From the NCBI RefSeq assembly GCF_004216905.1, contig NZ_SGXJ01000006.1, forward strand, positions 396,121 through 460,120: DNA of 64,000 bases. The letters are read 5' to 3'. The notes beneath the pieces are model-generated. The model was given only the letters and a program-made list of their open reading frames with translations, made no database searches and had not been told where the DNA came from. The DNA comes from Kribbella sp. VKM Ac-2569. Its GTDB lineage: Bacteria > Actinomycetota > Actinomycetes > Propionibacteriales > Kribbellaceae. Of the stretch, positions 1 through 8,309 are shown piece by piece (within the stretch, counting starts at the first letter, position 1; each line of letters starts with the position of its first letter). A program made the translations under genes and the position numbers.

Positions 1-1
1 C

Positions 2-52
2 CGACGGACTGGCGGCCTGCGCGCCCGCCGCAAGGCCAGCACCCACCACTGA
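2..52 (+). CDS. possible C-terminal end of a gene cut by the window edge
   Basis: From base 2 one frame reads 16 basic codons (RRTGGLRARRKASTHH) to a TGA at 50-52. The Arg/Lys-rich tail with G/C third positions would suit the end of an actinobacterial gene, but the stretch is too short to name or to prove coding. I see no convincing gene between 53 and 260. Confidence 0.2.
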   Translation, partial: RRTGGLRARRKASTHH

Positions 53-260
53 GCCTGCGAGCCGGACCGCTTAGTCACGGGTCGCCGTCGAGACCTGCAT
101 GTAGCGAGACATGGGTCGAGCCTGATCCTGAGGTCCCGCACAACTGCGGGCGGCTGGAGCATGTCGAAGATTCCCGCGACCAAGTCGCGATGTCGACATC
201 GCGAGCCAGGTATGCACCAATGATCCGCCTTCGAGCCTCGCAAGGGTCTCGCGCCGCCAA

Positions 261-2006
261 CTACTGATGCGCCGCCGCATCTATCTCCCGAAGAAGATCC
301 GCAAGTTCGGCGGGAATCTCGGACACTCGATGGCTCCGAGCAACCGCAACCATGGATACGGGCTTGTAGCCAGAGGATTGGAGGGTCTTGTTCAGATCTG
401 CCACAATCTGCTTAGGCGGACAATACCTCCGCCGAAAATCCGCAGACTTCCAGCTGACGCCAAACTCATTCTTAAATTTCGTCATGACGTCGACCTGATG
501 AGTCTTCGCTCCCACCTCGTACGCAATTCTGTCGCTCAACATTCTCCCGAACACCGCATCTTCCATCGTGAGGGTTATATTGTCGATTTCACTATCGATA
601 AAAGATTCCGGCGCTCCAGAAAGGCGAGAGAGTACGGAGGTTTGAATCACATAGCTCTCAAGCTCCTTACGCTCCCAGATATGTGCCGAGATGCAGGCTT
701 GCTGAAACTTGTCCATCACCTCGACACATTGATTGTCAGGTCGATAGTCGCGATCCAAGATTACAAATACCTTGATTGCATCTGGCAGCAACTCGCTGCA
801 GAGCCATTTGAATGGCTCAACCTGACCCCATTTTGAGTATCCACCAAGCGGAACGACGGTCACGCTCGGGTGGCTCTGAAGCGATTCGAGATTCAATATT
901 CGGGCAAACCGCCGAAGGACATTCATGTCTTGGCCCTCGACGAAGACGGCCACGCGTGACCGGAGAGCGCGAGCCAGTCGCAGATTGAACGCGGTCCCGA
1001 GGGTTGCGGACAGCATCTCGAGGTCCGCCTCGTTCTTCGGTCGGCGTGAGGTGGTTCGGGTCTTGTCAACCAACGTTGTCAGTCGCGGATCGGCCTCGGC
1101 TACCACCTCCGCCGAGTGAGTCGCCACCACTACCTGACGATCCAGCGACTCCAACACGTGAACAAGCCTTCTTTGAAGATCCGGGTGCAGGTACACCTCT
1201 GGCTCATCCAGGATGACAGTTGAGCGATCCCGGACTCGGTATATGTGAAAGAGCAACTGGAGCCAGATTTGAATACCATCGCCGGCCCAGGCGATCTCCT
1301 TAGGTACCCGACTGCCGTCTTCATAATAGAAGGTGTCAAGAGCCATTCCCTTGGATTCCATATGATGACTTAATTGATCAATCTGAATATCTCCGAGCCA
1401 AGGCCTCGCCCACGCAATGAAGTCGTTTAGACTTCCATCATCCTGCAACATCCGCAGTTGGTTTCGGAAGTGTCGACTACTTAATCTTCCGGAAATATTT
1501 CGAGTAACCGTGGTGGTCTCAATCAGATATTCCGTGTGTTCAAGGGGGCTGAGGATCGGAATGACACCTAGGGGTGGGAACTCTGAACGCGCCTGACCTA
1601 TCGATGTTACAGGGAATCCATTGGCACGGGTTAGATAAAAGAATGGGTTGACGGCATCGTCGTCATCCGGCTCTTCGGGCCATACAGCAGTCAACTTGAC
1701 GCCACTCTTCCAGGTGAGTTCAAGCGCCGCCTCTGCATCTCCAAACTCATATCTAATACTGTCTCGTAATGCCGGGAACTCGCGCAACGTAACAGGGTAG
1801 CCAAGAAGCCGCGACCCGTTGTGCTGGATCGCCACATCCGGTTTGCGGGCGTACGCGTAACGGAGCAATACCTCGACGGTTCTGATCGCGGTCAGAATTG
1901 TCGACTTTCCAGCGTTATTGGGCCCCACCAAATAGGCGCTCTCACCAAAAGTCAGGGTGAATTTCTTGAAAGCGCGGAAGTTTGTCAACTTCAATTGCTT
2001 AAGCAT
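261..2006 (-). CDS. OLD-family ATPase with TOPRIM nuclease domain
   Basis: A 581-residue ATP-dependent nuclease of the OLD (overcoming lysogenization defect) type. An ABC-like AAA ATPase domain comes first: Walker A GPNNAGKST near residue 32 and the Walker B region VILDEPEVYLHPDLQ near 265. A TOPRIM domain follows, with an acidic VFVEGQD motif near 356 and a DxD motif in VILDRDYRPD near 418. I chose the ATG at 2006 (MLKQLKLTNFRAF), the canonical family N-terminus, preceded by a G-rich ribosome site; an upstream extension is in frame but unlike the family. No UvrD-like partner lies beside it, so it resembles a stand-alone class 1 OLD protein rather than a Gabija pair. The gene is clearly AT-richer than its surroundings, which suggests transfer. 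A phage-defence role is inferred from the family. Confidence 0.85.
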   Translation of the reverse strand: MLKQLKLTNFRAFKKFTLTFGESAYLVGPNNAGKSTILTAIRTVEVLLRYAYARKPDVAIQHNGSRLLGYPVTLREFPALRDSIRYEFGDAEAALELTWKSGVKLTAVWPEEPDDDDAVNPFFYLTRANGFPVTSIGQARSEFPPLGVIPILSPLEHTEYLIETTTVTRNISGRLSSRHFRNQLRMLQDDGSLNDFIAWARPWLGDIQIDQLSHHMESKGMALDTFYYEDGSRVPKEIAWAGDGIQIWLQLLFHIYRVRDRSTVILDEPEVYLHPDLQRRLVHVLESLDRQVVVATHSAEVVAEADPRLTTLVDKTRTTSRRPKNEADLEMLSATLGTAFNLRLARALRSRVAVFVEGQDMNVLRRFARILNLESLQSHPSVTVVPLGGYSKWGQVEPFKWLCSELLPDAIKVFVILDRDYRPDNQCVEVMDKFQQACISAHIWERKELESYVIQTSVLSRLSGAPESFIDSEIDNITLTMEDAVFGRMLSDRIAYEVGAKTHQVDVMTKFKNEFGVSWKSADFRRRYCPPKQIVADLNKTLQSSGYKPVSMVAVARSHRVSEIPAELADLLREIDAAAHQ

Positions 2007-2435
2007 GTCGCCCCCCGTCGTCATTCGCAGGGACAGTAGCACCTGATGTCCAACGGGGGAACAGTTCCGGGGTTTCCGCATCACTAACGGAGTCGAATCG
2101 CGACGACACCACCAATGCCAGCTTGGATTCCGTCCTTAGGACGGATCAGATGTCCCTCCGGAGCGGCGCTACGCTGGAACACCACTCCGGACGAATAGTC
2201 CAGCAGGTCGAGGGGTCTGGACGTGCTTGAAGCCGTTGTCCACCTAGTACCTGTGCAGGCCGTTGTTATTCGTCCAGATGTCGATGTGGAGCCAGTGGAG
2301 GTCCACGCGGTGGACTCGGAGGCACGCCGAGTCCTTGATTTCGGTGCCTAGGCGGCCTGCTTGCGGCAAACGATGAGGCGGCGCGTGTACATCGCCCGGT
2401 CGGTCTGGCGGAAGGGTTGGCAAAGGCGCAAAGGC
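2007..2435. other. intergenic stretch, probably decayed or regulatory
   Basis: About 430 bases without a convincing gene. The minus strand around 2270-2350 reads about 30 codons of plausible protein (including HWLHIDIWTNNN) before a stop, without a proper start. This could be the remnant of a lost gene. A perfect palindrome lies at 2129-2145. Confidence 0.4.
2129..2145. repeat. 17-bp palindrome upstream of the OLD-like gene
   Basis: TCCGTCCT-T-AGGACGGA, two perfect 8-bp arms around one base, about 125 bases before the start of the OLD-type gene. It may be an operator or part of a terminator; no T-run follows. Confidence 0.4.
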
Positions 2436-2654
2436 CTAGTCATCGAGCCACTGGGCTCCGCTGGCGTCGCGGTGGTGGCCCTTGTGATCGCCGTTGATGC
2501 AGGCTCTGCCGGTCATTGGGTTCTCGCCGTCGCAGCGGGCGGCGGAGGGTAGGTCGGGGCAGCGTGTCTTGTGGTCGCCGTCGCCGGTAGGAGGCGTGGA
2601 CCATTCGATGTCGGGAGGTGCGGTTTCCGCTGCTGTCGCTTGCGATTCGGTCAT
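2436..2654 (-). CDS. small Cys/His-rich protein of unknown function
   Basis: A 72-residue hydrophilic protein starting at an ATG preceded by a G-rich ribosome site (GGGGGCGAG). The second half has three cysteines and several histidines (CPDLPSAARCDGENP, then ACINGDHKGHHRD), so a small metal-binding knuckle is possible. It ends in an acidic SGAQWLDD tail. It lies 118 bases downstream of the DUF5753 regulator on the same strand and may belong to that cassette. From memory, similar short proteins ending in a ...GDHxGxHRDASG... tail occur in actinobacteria without assigned function. The coherent composition favours this frame over the two overlapping ones. Confidence 0.5.
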   Translation of the reverse strand: MTESQATAAETAPPDIEWSTPPTGDGDHKTRCPDLPSAARCDGENPMTGRACINGDHKGHHRDASGAQWLDD

Positions 2655-2772
2655 CTCGCCCCCGTGGTTGGGTTGCCTGGGTATCGACCACGCTAGGTCG
2701 TGCGGGTGGGGGCGTGGGTGGGGATTTCTTCGGATTTCTCGGTGGATTGAAAGTGACTGGGTTGCGGCGAAA

Positions 2773-3654
2773 TCAGCTGCTCGGGGTGTCTGCTTCGGAC
2801 GCGAGGTCGGACATGACTTGGCCGATTACTTGTCGTGCTGCGTGGTCGTAGCTGGCGACGCCGGCGAGCTGTTCGAATGCATCGCCGTACAGCTCGATCT
2901 CCTGGGGCTGGCGAAGGTCGAGTTCGGCGCTGAAGGTTTCGATCACCACGCGACGGTCGTCGTACATCCAGAAGCCGTGCCACGGCGAGACCGTGTACTC
3001 GGTCGCCGTTGCGATGATGCCGAGACGGACGTTTGGCAGGTGCGAGGCGGAGGCCAGTCGGTCGAGCTGGCCGAGGAGAGTGTCGACCGGGCACAGCCTC
3101 AGCCTGAGCGCGGCTTCGGGCATGACGACATGGAACTGTTTCCCTCGCCGATAGAGGATCTCTTGTCGCCGGAGACGGACAGCTACGGCCTCGTCAGCGT
3201 CGTTAGGTCCCTTGAGTCGGCGTACTGACTCATGGAACCTCGCGCGGGCGTACTCCGCTGTTTGCAGCAGTCCAGGGATGACCGTTGATTCAAAGATGCG
3301 GAACAGGCGGGTTCGTTGCTCCCACTCGAGGAGCTGCTCCTGCGCAGGCCGGTGCCCTGCGCGCAGCACGTGGCGCCATTCGGCGTACTGCAACTCCAAA
3401 GTGTGCAGCGATGCGAGCAGAGCATCGAGCTCGGATTCGTGAGCGCTCGCTCGCGCCCACGAACGAAGATCGTCGTCGGTGGGGGTTTGCCGGCCATTCT
3501 CGATCTTGGACACCTTCGACGGCGCCCATGCGAGAGACGCCGCGAACTGCCGACCGGTCATTCCTGATGACTGTCGGAGCTGGCGCAGTCTCTTGCCGAG
3601 GGCTGTGCGCGCCTCGTGGACGCTAACTGCGTCAGAGGTGTTGTTGGCTGGCAA
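2773..3654 (-). CDS. helix-turn-helix regulator with DUF5753 domain (Scr1-type)
   Basis: A 293-residue regulator. Residues about 16-70 form an XRE-type helix-turn-helix (LGKRLRQLRQSSGMTGRQF...KVSKIENGRQTP). The rest is the DUF5753 domain typical of Streptomyces and relatives, recognisable by EQRTRLFRIFESTVIPGLLQTAEYAR and the WHGFWMYDD region. Family members of this Scr1 group are paired with a small partner and are described as toxin-antitoxin-like or developmental regulators. The start overlaps the end of the DUF6879 gene by 23 bases, so the two are probably translated together. Its DNA target is probably the direct repeat upstream of the first gene of the cassette (inference). Confidence 0.85.
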   Translation of the reverse strand: MPANNTSDAVSVHEARTALGKRLRQLRQSSGMTGRQFAASLAWAPSKVSKIENGRQTPTDDDLRSWARASAHESELDALLASLHTLELQYAEWRHVLRAGHRPAQEQLLEWEQRTRLFRIFESTVIPGLLQTAEYARARFHESVRRLKGPNDADEAVAVRLRRQEILYRRGKQFHVVMPEAALRLRLCPVDTLLGQLDRLASASHLPNVRLGIIATATEYTVSPWHGFWMYDDRRVVIETFSAELDLRQPQEIELYGDAFEQLAGVASYDHAARQVIGQVMSDLASEADTPSS

Positions 3655-4141
3655 AGTCGTCCCGTCGTACTGCTCGATGCCAGGCGGCGTCTCGCCAGTA
3701 ATTGTGCTGCACGATCTCTGCTGGGTCGCTGATCAACTCGGTACCAAGGAACGCGTCGTTGTCGTCGAACTCCATGCGCACCAGAATTCTCGAATCGAAC
3801 AACCAGTAGTCGTGCCTAGGTACGTCGGCGTCTGCCTGGTCGCGCGGTAGGTAGCGGATGTCCTCTCCGGCTTCGGTGGTGAACTCCGAGCACCACAGAC
3901 CGAAGCGGCTGTAGTCGGTCAGCGGAATGGTCACGACACGGACCCTGGCAAAGCGGCGTCCGGCAGCTGTCGCGTCATGGACCAGGTCGAGCCACTCCCC
4001 CATCCAGGCCGGCGCATCGCGATCACCGGCTAGGTACCTCGCGAGGGGCTCGGCCTCGTCGGGCTCGTCGTACCGGTCACGCACTTCAAGCCGGAATGCA
4101 GTGTGCTCGAAGCTGTTGAGCAGCTCCCAGAGCGATGGCAT
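3632..4141 (-). CDS. DUF6879-family protein
   Basis: A 169-residue soluble acidic protein matching the DUF6879 pattern: an N-terminal LLNSFEHTAFRLEVRD segment, FARVRVVTIPLTDYSRFGLWC in the middle, and a late DYWLFDSRILVRMEFDD strand followed by a C-terminal helix. The biochemical role of the family is unknown. In actinobacteria it recurrently sits next to DUF5753 HTH regulators, as here, where it follows the 82-residue protein by 11 bases and overlaps the regulator. It is presumably the partner that modulates that regulator (inference). Confidence 0.8.
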   Translation of the reverse strand: MPSLWELLNSFEHTAFRLEVRDRYDEPDEAEPLARYLAGDRDAPAWMGEWLDLVHDATAAGRRFARVRVVTIPLTDYSRFGLWCSEFTTEAGEDIRYLPRDQADADVPRHDYWLFDSRILVRMEFDDNDAFLGTELISDPAEIVQHNYWRDAAWHRAVRRDDFASQQHL

Positions 4142-4152
4142 GGGCTCGCTGG

Positions 4153-4401
4153 TCAGTGGCCTTGCTCCTGGTCCTCGAGGTAGCGGAGGGCGTACATCTT
4201 CAGCACGTCCTCGGGGATCTCGATCAGGGTCTCGTGGTCCGGTACCGGCGCGACGGCGTTGACGTCCGCGAGCACGTCCGGGTCGGTGACCTTCCAGCCC
4301 TGGGCAATGTAGGTCACCCGGTCGGTCCGGTCGGTTGCGAACAGCGTCGGTGAGTTGCTGGTCTGAGAGTTGGGGTCCTTGCCGAGGAAACGAGCACGCA
4401 T
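4153..4401 (-). CDS. small conserved protein at the head of the DUF6879/HTH cassette
   Basis: An 82-residue protein beginning MRARFLGKDPNSQ and containing a TLFATDRTDRVTYIAQGWKV segment with an acidic C-terminal helix. Its start has a strong ribosome site (AAGGAGG seven to eight bases ahead). It is the first gene of a three-gene minus-strand cassette with DUF6879 and the DUF5753 regulator. From memory, the same MRARFLGKDP... head occurs in other actinobacterial cassettes of this kind. Function unknown. Confidence 0.75.
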   Translation of the reverse strand: MRARFLGKDPNSQTSNSPTLFATDRTDRVTYIAQGWKVTDPDVLADVNAVAPVPDHETLIEIPEDVLKMYALRYLEDQEQGH

Positions 4402-4416
4402 GAGTTGTGCCTCCTT

Positions 4417-4436
4417 GCTCGAAATCGCTAGAAATC
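4417..4436 (-). promoter_or_regulatory. tandem 10-bp direct repeat, candidate operator of the cassette
   Basis: GCTCGAAATC followed directly by GCTAGAAATC (8 of 10 identical, one helical turn apart) lies 16 bases upstream of the first start codon of the cassette and just upstream of its ribosome site. The position suits autoregulation by the HTH protein; this is an inference. Confidence 0.4.
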
Positions 4437-4585
4437 TACCTCTCTTGAGGATCCCGCCGCGTAGTCAATCGCGCAACATCGGACGCGAGTCGCCCGACAG
4501 GACCGCATCGCGTCACTCGCCTCGTCGCGGAGCGCGATGCTCTCAGTCTGGATCTCCGGGCTCGCGGCTGGGCAGACCCGGTGTG

Positions 4586-5572
4586 CTACTGGATGTGAGG
4601 GTAGAGGGTAAGCCTGCCGCCTGTGGCGGCGCTGATGACGGCTCGGACTCCGAGAGGCTCGGTAAGGGTGACGGTCGCCGGTGTGCTGGCGCCGACGCCC
4701 TCACAGAAGCCCCGCAACGGACTGTGGCTCCCGCCGATGACCACCATGTCGTTCAACTCGAGGACATGGGCCCGAAGGTCGCGGTCACACGTCCCGTGAT
4801 CGAGGATGAAGGTGAGCGTGCGGTCATCGACCCCGGTGAGCCACCCGGCCTGCACGAGACTCGGTTCCAGCTTTTGGTCGAGCCCGGGCGGCGGAGTGGG
4901 CTCCACCAGAGGTTGCAGTATCTCTGTGGAGACAGCCAACACGACGATCGGTCGCGACAACCCCTTCGCAGTAAAGGACCACGCAGGCACTGTCGCGCCA
5001 CCGTTGCTGGTTTCGACGTCAGCTGTCGTCAACGAAGCGCCAGTGATAGTGAGCTTGCACTTCGACGCCGGAATCGCCAGGTGGCCACAGTTGTCGTACG
5101 GCGTTGCGATCGCCTGAGTCAATGCGGGCCGCGGATCGAGGACGCGCACCTCGAGGCTCGATCCGTCGCCGAAATCGATGCGGGTGGTGCCACTGGATCC
5201 ACCGTGCACTCCCGCCGCGATGGTGACATATCCGGCACCCCACGCAGCCTTCTGCTCGATGGTGTCGACGGCCAGCCCCGGTGCCAGGGACGAGTACAGG
5301 AAGATCCCTTCCCGAGGCTTCGGGATCCCCGCAGCCCGGACGGCCTGCTCGACGGCACGCGCCCGATCGAGAAACGCCGCAGTCGCAGGACCTACCGGAA
5401 TCTGCGTCTCATCCGCCTCCCGAGGCGCCGTCGAACGAATGCTGGGCGTCGCACTGCTCGGCGCGGAGGTTGGCACTACCTCGTTCCCACAAGCCGCCAC
5501 AGCAAGGACGACAAGAACAACGGCAGGAACCAAGCACCCACGACACCTCACACCACGACCAATGGTCCTCAT
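4586..5572 (-). CDS. secreted lipoprotein of unknown function
   Basis: A 328-residue protein. The chosen ATG gives a basic N-region, a hydrophobic stretch (CLVPAVVLVVLAVAAC) and a lipobox ending in Cys27 (AVAAC). Ser/Thr/Pro-rich linker residues follow and then a beta-rich exported domain with Cys pairs (CGHLAIPASKCKL; CDRDL...FCEGVG). An upstream in-frame ATG would put polar residues before the signal peptide and is less likely. I do not recognise the domain. The gene stands alone between the DUF6879 cassette and another unknown protein. Confidence 0.7.
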   Translation of the reverse strand: MRTIGRGVRCRGCLVPAVVLVVLAVAACGNEVVPTSAPSSATPSIRSTAPREADETQIPVGPATAAFLDRARAVEQAVRAAGIPKPREGIFLYSSLAPGLAVDTIEQKAAWGAGYVTIAAGVHGGSSGTTRIDFGDGSSLEVRVLDPRPALTQAIATPYDNCGHLAIPASKCKLTITGASLTTADVETSNGGATVPAWSFTAKGLSRPIVVLAVSTEILQPLVEPTPPPGLDQKLEPSLVQAGWLTGVDDRTLTFILDHGTCDRDLRAHVLELNDMVVIGGSHSPLRGFCEGVGASTPATVTLTEPLGVRAVISAATGGRLTLYPHIQ

Positions 5573-5683
5573 GCTCAGTGGACGCGCATCGCGTGGCGAA
5601 TCGCTGCAGTGGCTGTCATAGCCCGAGTATCCGCCCACCCCACCAAGCCATCAACCAGCCGCAACGGCCAGGAGCCGGAGTGC

Positions 5684-6121
5684 CTAGAGCCAGGGTGGGT
5701 TGTATCGGCTCACGTAGGCGCGTGCGCGTTCTGTCGGGTCTGCCCAGTATTGGTGCGGTTGTCGATGCACGTGTTCTTCACAGAACTCGCGAAGGTCGCT
5801 TGTGATCGTCTCCACCTGACGGACGGGGAGACCCTCGAAGTCGCTGTTGACCTGTAGGAGTTCGGACTCAAGGTTCCAACCCGACGCATCGAACACCCAC
5901 GTGCCCCACCTCGCGTACACATGAAGGGGATGCTCGAAATCCCCCATGTACAAGGCCGCCAAGGCGATCCCCTGATCGGGATAGAAATCCCTGCAGATCC
6001 AGGCCAGCACGTGGCATGCCCCACTCGAGAAGAAGGCCTGATCCGTTCGTTCCCAGGAGACACGTTGATCTGCCCGCTCGATCGCGGTTCGTCGAAACAC
6101 CCCAGACGCTGTCACTGCCAC
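5684..6121 (-). CDS. conserved protein of unknown function
   Basis: A 145-residue soluble protein starting with GTG. It opens with FRRTAIERADQRVSWER and has an SGACHVLAWICRDFYP segment with two cysteines and many aromatic residues (HVYARWGTWVFDASGW). From memory, this combination looks like conserved actinobacterial proteins described as hypothetical. No signal peptide or membrane segment is visible. It may share a transcript with the lipoprotein 111 bases downstream. I cannot propose a function. Confidence 0.55.
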   Translation of the reverse strand: MAVTASGVFRRTAIERADQRVSWERTDQAFFSSGACHVLAWICRDFYPDQGIALAALYMGDFEHPLHVYARWGTWVFDASGWNLESELLQVNSDFEGLPVRQVETITSDLREFCEEHVHRQPHQYWADPTERARAYVSRYNPPWL

Positions 6122-6204
6122 GAGCCGATGCTAGCGAAGCGGTCCCCCCGTCTACGCCGCTCTGGGTAGGCAGGGATCCGCAAACGGGCGATCGCGCAAC
6201 TGTG

Positions 6205-6262
6205 GATAACCGCCGGGGACTGGGAACAGGCCATTGCGTGTTCCCAGTCTCCGGGGGTTATC
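6205..6262. repeat. 24-bp inverted repeat with adjoining DnaA-box-like 9-mer
   Basis: Arms 6205-6228 and 6239-6262 match at 22 of 24 positions around a 10-base loop. They read GATAACCGCCGGGGACTGGG... and its reverse. A perfect reverse-strand DnaA box (TGTGGATAA) occupies 6201-6209 and runs into the left arm. There is no T-run. The rest of the 376-base gap between 6122 and 6498 shows no gene. Confidence 0.7.
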
Positions 6263-6498
6263 GCAAGTCAGCCGAGGAGCTTGGCTAGGTGGTCGATCGC
6301 AGCAAGAGTTGGTTGACGGGGAGCTGGGAGAGGCGGCACGATGTGTCGCGGCGTGGCCTGCGCCTAACCTTCGTTGATCGTCCCCAGCGCGGTCCGGTGT
6401 GAAGGCAAAGGGACCTTGGTCTCAGGTCGCTGTCGCTGGTCCGACTGTCTCGGGACGTGGTTGCTGGGGAAGCCGTGTGCCGGGGCACGGAGGACGAA

Positions 6499-7335
6499 GT
6501 GACGAACAGCAAGCGATCCCTTCGCATCGCGGTCGCTCAGACGACCGCCACCGCTGACACCCGCCACAACGGCAGCACGGTACGGCGTCTGATGCGCGAG
6601 GCCGCTACCGAGCGAGCCCGGCTGGTGCAGTTCCCCGAAGGTTTCCTGTCCGGATACGCCAAAGAGCAGATCCAGGACTGGGACGACGTCGACTGGCCGG
6701 CGGTCCGCGACGAGCTCGAGCAGATCGCCGTACTGGCCGCGGAGCTGGGCATCTGGGTCGTGCTGGGGTCCGCGCACCCGCTGACCCCACCCCATCGGCC
6801 GCACAACAGCCTGTACGTGATCTCGGACGAAGGAAAGGTCGTCGATCGCTACGACAAGCGGTTCTGCTCGCACACCGAGATCACGCGCTTCTACAGCCCC
6901 GGGTTCGACCCGGTCGTCTTCGAGGTCGACGGGTTCCGGTTCGGGTGCGCGATCTGTATCGAGATCAATTTCCCCGACCTGTTCTCGCAGTACCGCGAAC
7001 TCGGTGTCGACTGCCTGTTGCTGTCCGCCTATCCCGTCGACGAGGTCTTCGAGGCCAAGGCCCGCACCCACGCCTCGATCAACACGTACTGGGTCGCGAT
7101 GGCGTTGCCCTCGCAGACCGCGCACCTGATGAACTCCGGCGTGATCGGCCCGGACGGTCGCTACCTCGCGCAACTCGACGGCGGTGAGGGCGTGGTGTAC
7201 GCCGACCTGAACCGTCCCGACTTCGCGATGTGGTTCGAGAAGGCTCGACCGTGGCGCGAAGAGGCCGTGGCCGGCGAGATCTACCGCAGCCGCGCAGTCG
7301 ACGATCCGCGGAGCGCCGACCGTACCTGCATCTGA
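6499..7335 (+). CDS. carbon-nitrogen (nitrilase superfamily) hydrolase
   Basis: A 278-residue cytosolic amidohydrolase of the nitrilase superfamily, which cleaves non-peptide C-N bonds in amides or nitriles. The catalytic triad is visible: Glu47 in FPEGF, Lys120 in RYDKRF and Cys153 in CAICIEINFPD. I chose the GTG at 6499 because a GGAGG lies just upstream and the encoded N-terminus (RIAVAQT) is the usual one; the upstream in-frame ATG would place that ribosome site inside the gene. Length is normal. The substrate cannot be told. It faces the EamA transporter gene tail to tail with a 19-base gap. Confidence 0.88.
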   Translation: MTNSKRSLRIAVAQTTATADTRHNGSTVRRLMREAATERARLVQFPEGFLSGYAKEQIQDWDDVDWPAVRDELEQIAVLAAELGIWVVLGSAHPLTPPHRPHNSLYVISDEGKVVDRYDKRFCSHTEITRFYSPGFDPVVFEVDGFRFGCAICIEINFPDLFSQYRELGVDCLLLSAYPVDEVFEAKARTHASINTYWVAMALPSQTAHLMNSGVIGPDGRYLAQLDGGEGVVYADLNRPDFAMWFEKARPWREEAVAGEIYRSRAVDDPRSADRTCI

Positions 7336-7354
7336 GCAACGCAGCCGTCGTGGT

Positions 7355-8191
7355 CTAGCCGGTGGTGATCAGGACTACGCCGGCTACTACGACGGCTGCG
7401 GCGGCGGCTCGTTTGGGGCCGAAGCGTTCGTGGAAGAAGATCGCGCCGATGATGGCGCCGAAGATGATGCTGGTTTCGCGGAGGGCGGCGATCGCGGCCA
7501 GGGTGCCGCGGGTCTGGGCCCAGAGGACGAGTCCGTACGCGGCCATCGAGACGACGCCGCCGGCCAGCCCGGAGAGGATCGCGGGGCGGGGCAGGTTGAA
7601 CGCCTGCCGACCGCGCCAGAACAAGACCGCCAACGGGACCGCGAACCCTTGCAGCATGAACACCCAGCCCATGTACGTGGCCACCGGCATCTTGTGTACA
7701 GCGACCCCGTCGACGACCGTGTACGACGCGATCATCAGCCCCGTCCCGATCGCGGCGAACAGCGCCGGGACCTGACCGCGCCCCGGGCGGCCGATGAATA
7801 CGAGCGCGATCAGTCCCGCGGACACGAGCAGTACGCCGGCCAACTCGAGTACGGCCAGGGTCTGGTGCAGTACGACGATGGACACCACGGCCACGACCCA
7901 CGGCGACGTACCGCGGGCCAACGGGTACATCTGGCTGAACTGACCCAGCTGGTACGACGCCAGCAGCCCACCGAGGTACGCGAGATGCAGCAACGCGGAC
8001 GCGATGATGTACCACCACGTCCCGGCCGGCGGCAGCCCCATCACCAGCACCGCGACGAGCCCGATCACGCCCGCCGCAAGCTCGAACAACGCCAACCCAG
8101 CAACCCGATCCGGCGCCCCATGAGCCATCGCATTCCACGTCGCGTGCAGCACCGCCGCCCCAAGCACCACCAAGATCACGACCACCCCCAC
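7355..8191 (-). CDS. EamA/DMT-family transporter
   Basis: A 278-residue integral membrane protein with about ten hydrophobic segments and the internal duplication expected of EamA transporters. The first half starts VVVILVVLGAAVLHATWNAMAHG; the second half ends in RETSIIFGAIIGAIFFHERFG, the typical E-R-F ending of this family. It probably exports a small metabolite or amino acid; the substrate is unknown. GTG start. Confidence 0.85.
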   Translation of the reverse strand: MGVVVILVVLGAAVLHATWNAMAHGAPDRVAGLALFELAAGVIGLVAVLVMGLPPAGTWWYIIASALLHLAYLGGLLASYQLGQFSQMYPLARGTSPWVVAVVSIVVLHQTLAVLELAGVLLVSAGLIALVFIGRPGRGQVPALFAAIGTGLMIASYTVVDGVAVHKMPVATYMGWVFMLQGFAVPLAVLFWRGRQAFNLPRPAILSGLAGGVVSMAAYGLVLWAQTRGTLAAIAALRETSIIFGAIIGAIFFHERFGPKRAAAAAVVVAGVVLITTG

Positions 8192-8309
8192 ACCCTCTCA
8201 CCGCACAGTGAGCCGGTCAGGCGGAGGGGCGGCCGTCCATGGCGGGATGGCGCTGGCGTTCGGAGGATCCCTGGGGATAGCTGGATGGTGAAGCGCTTGA
8301 GGTCGAGCC

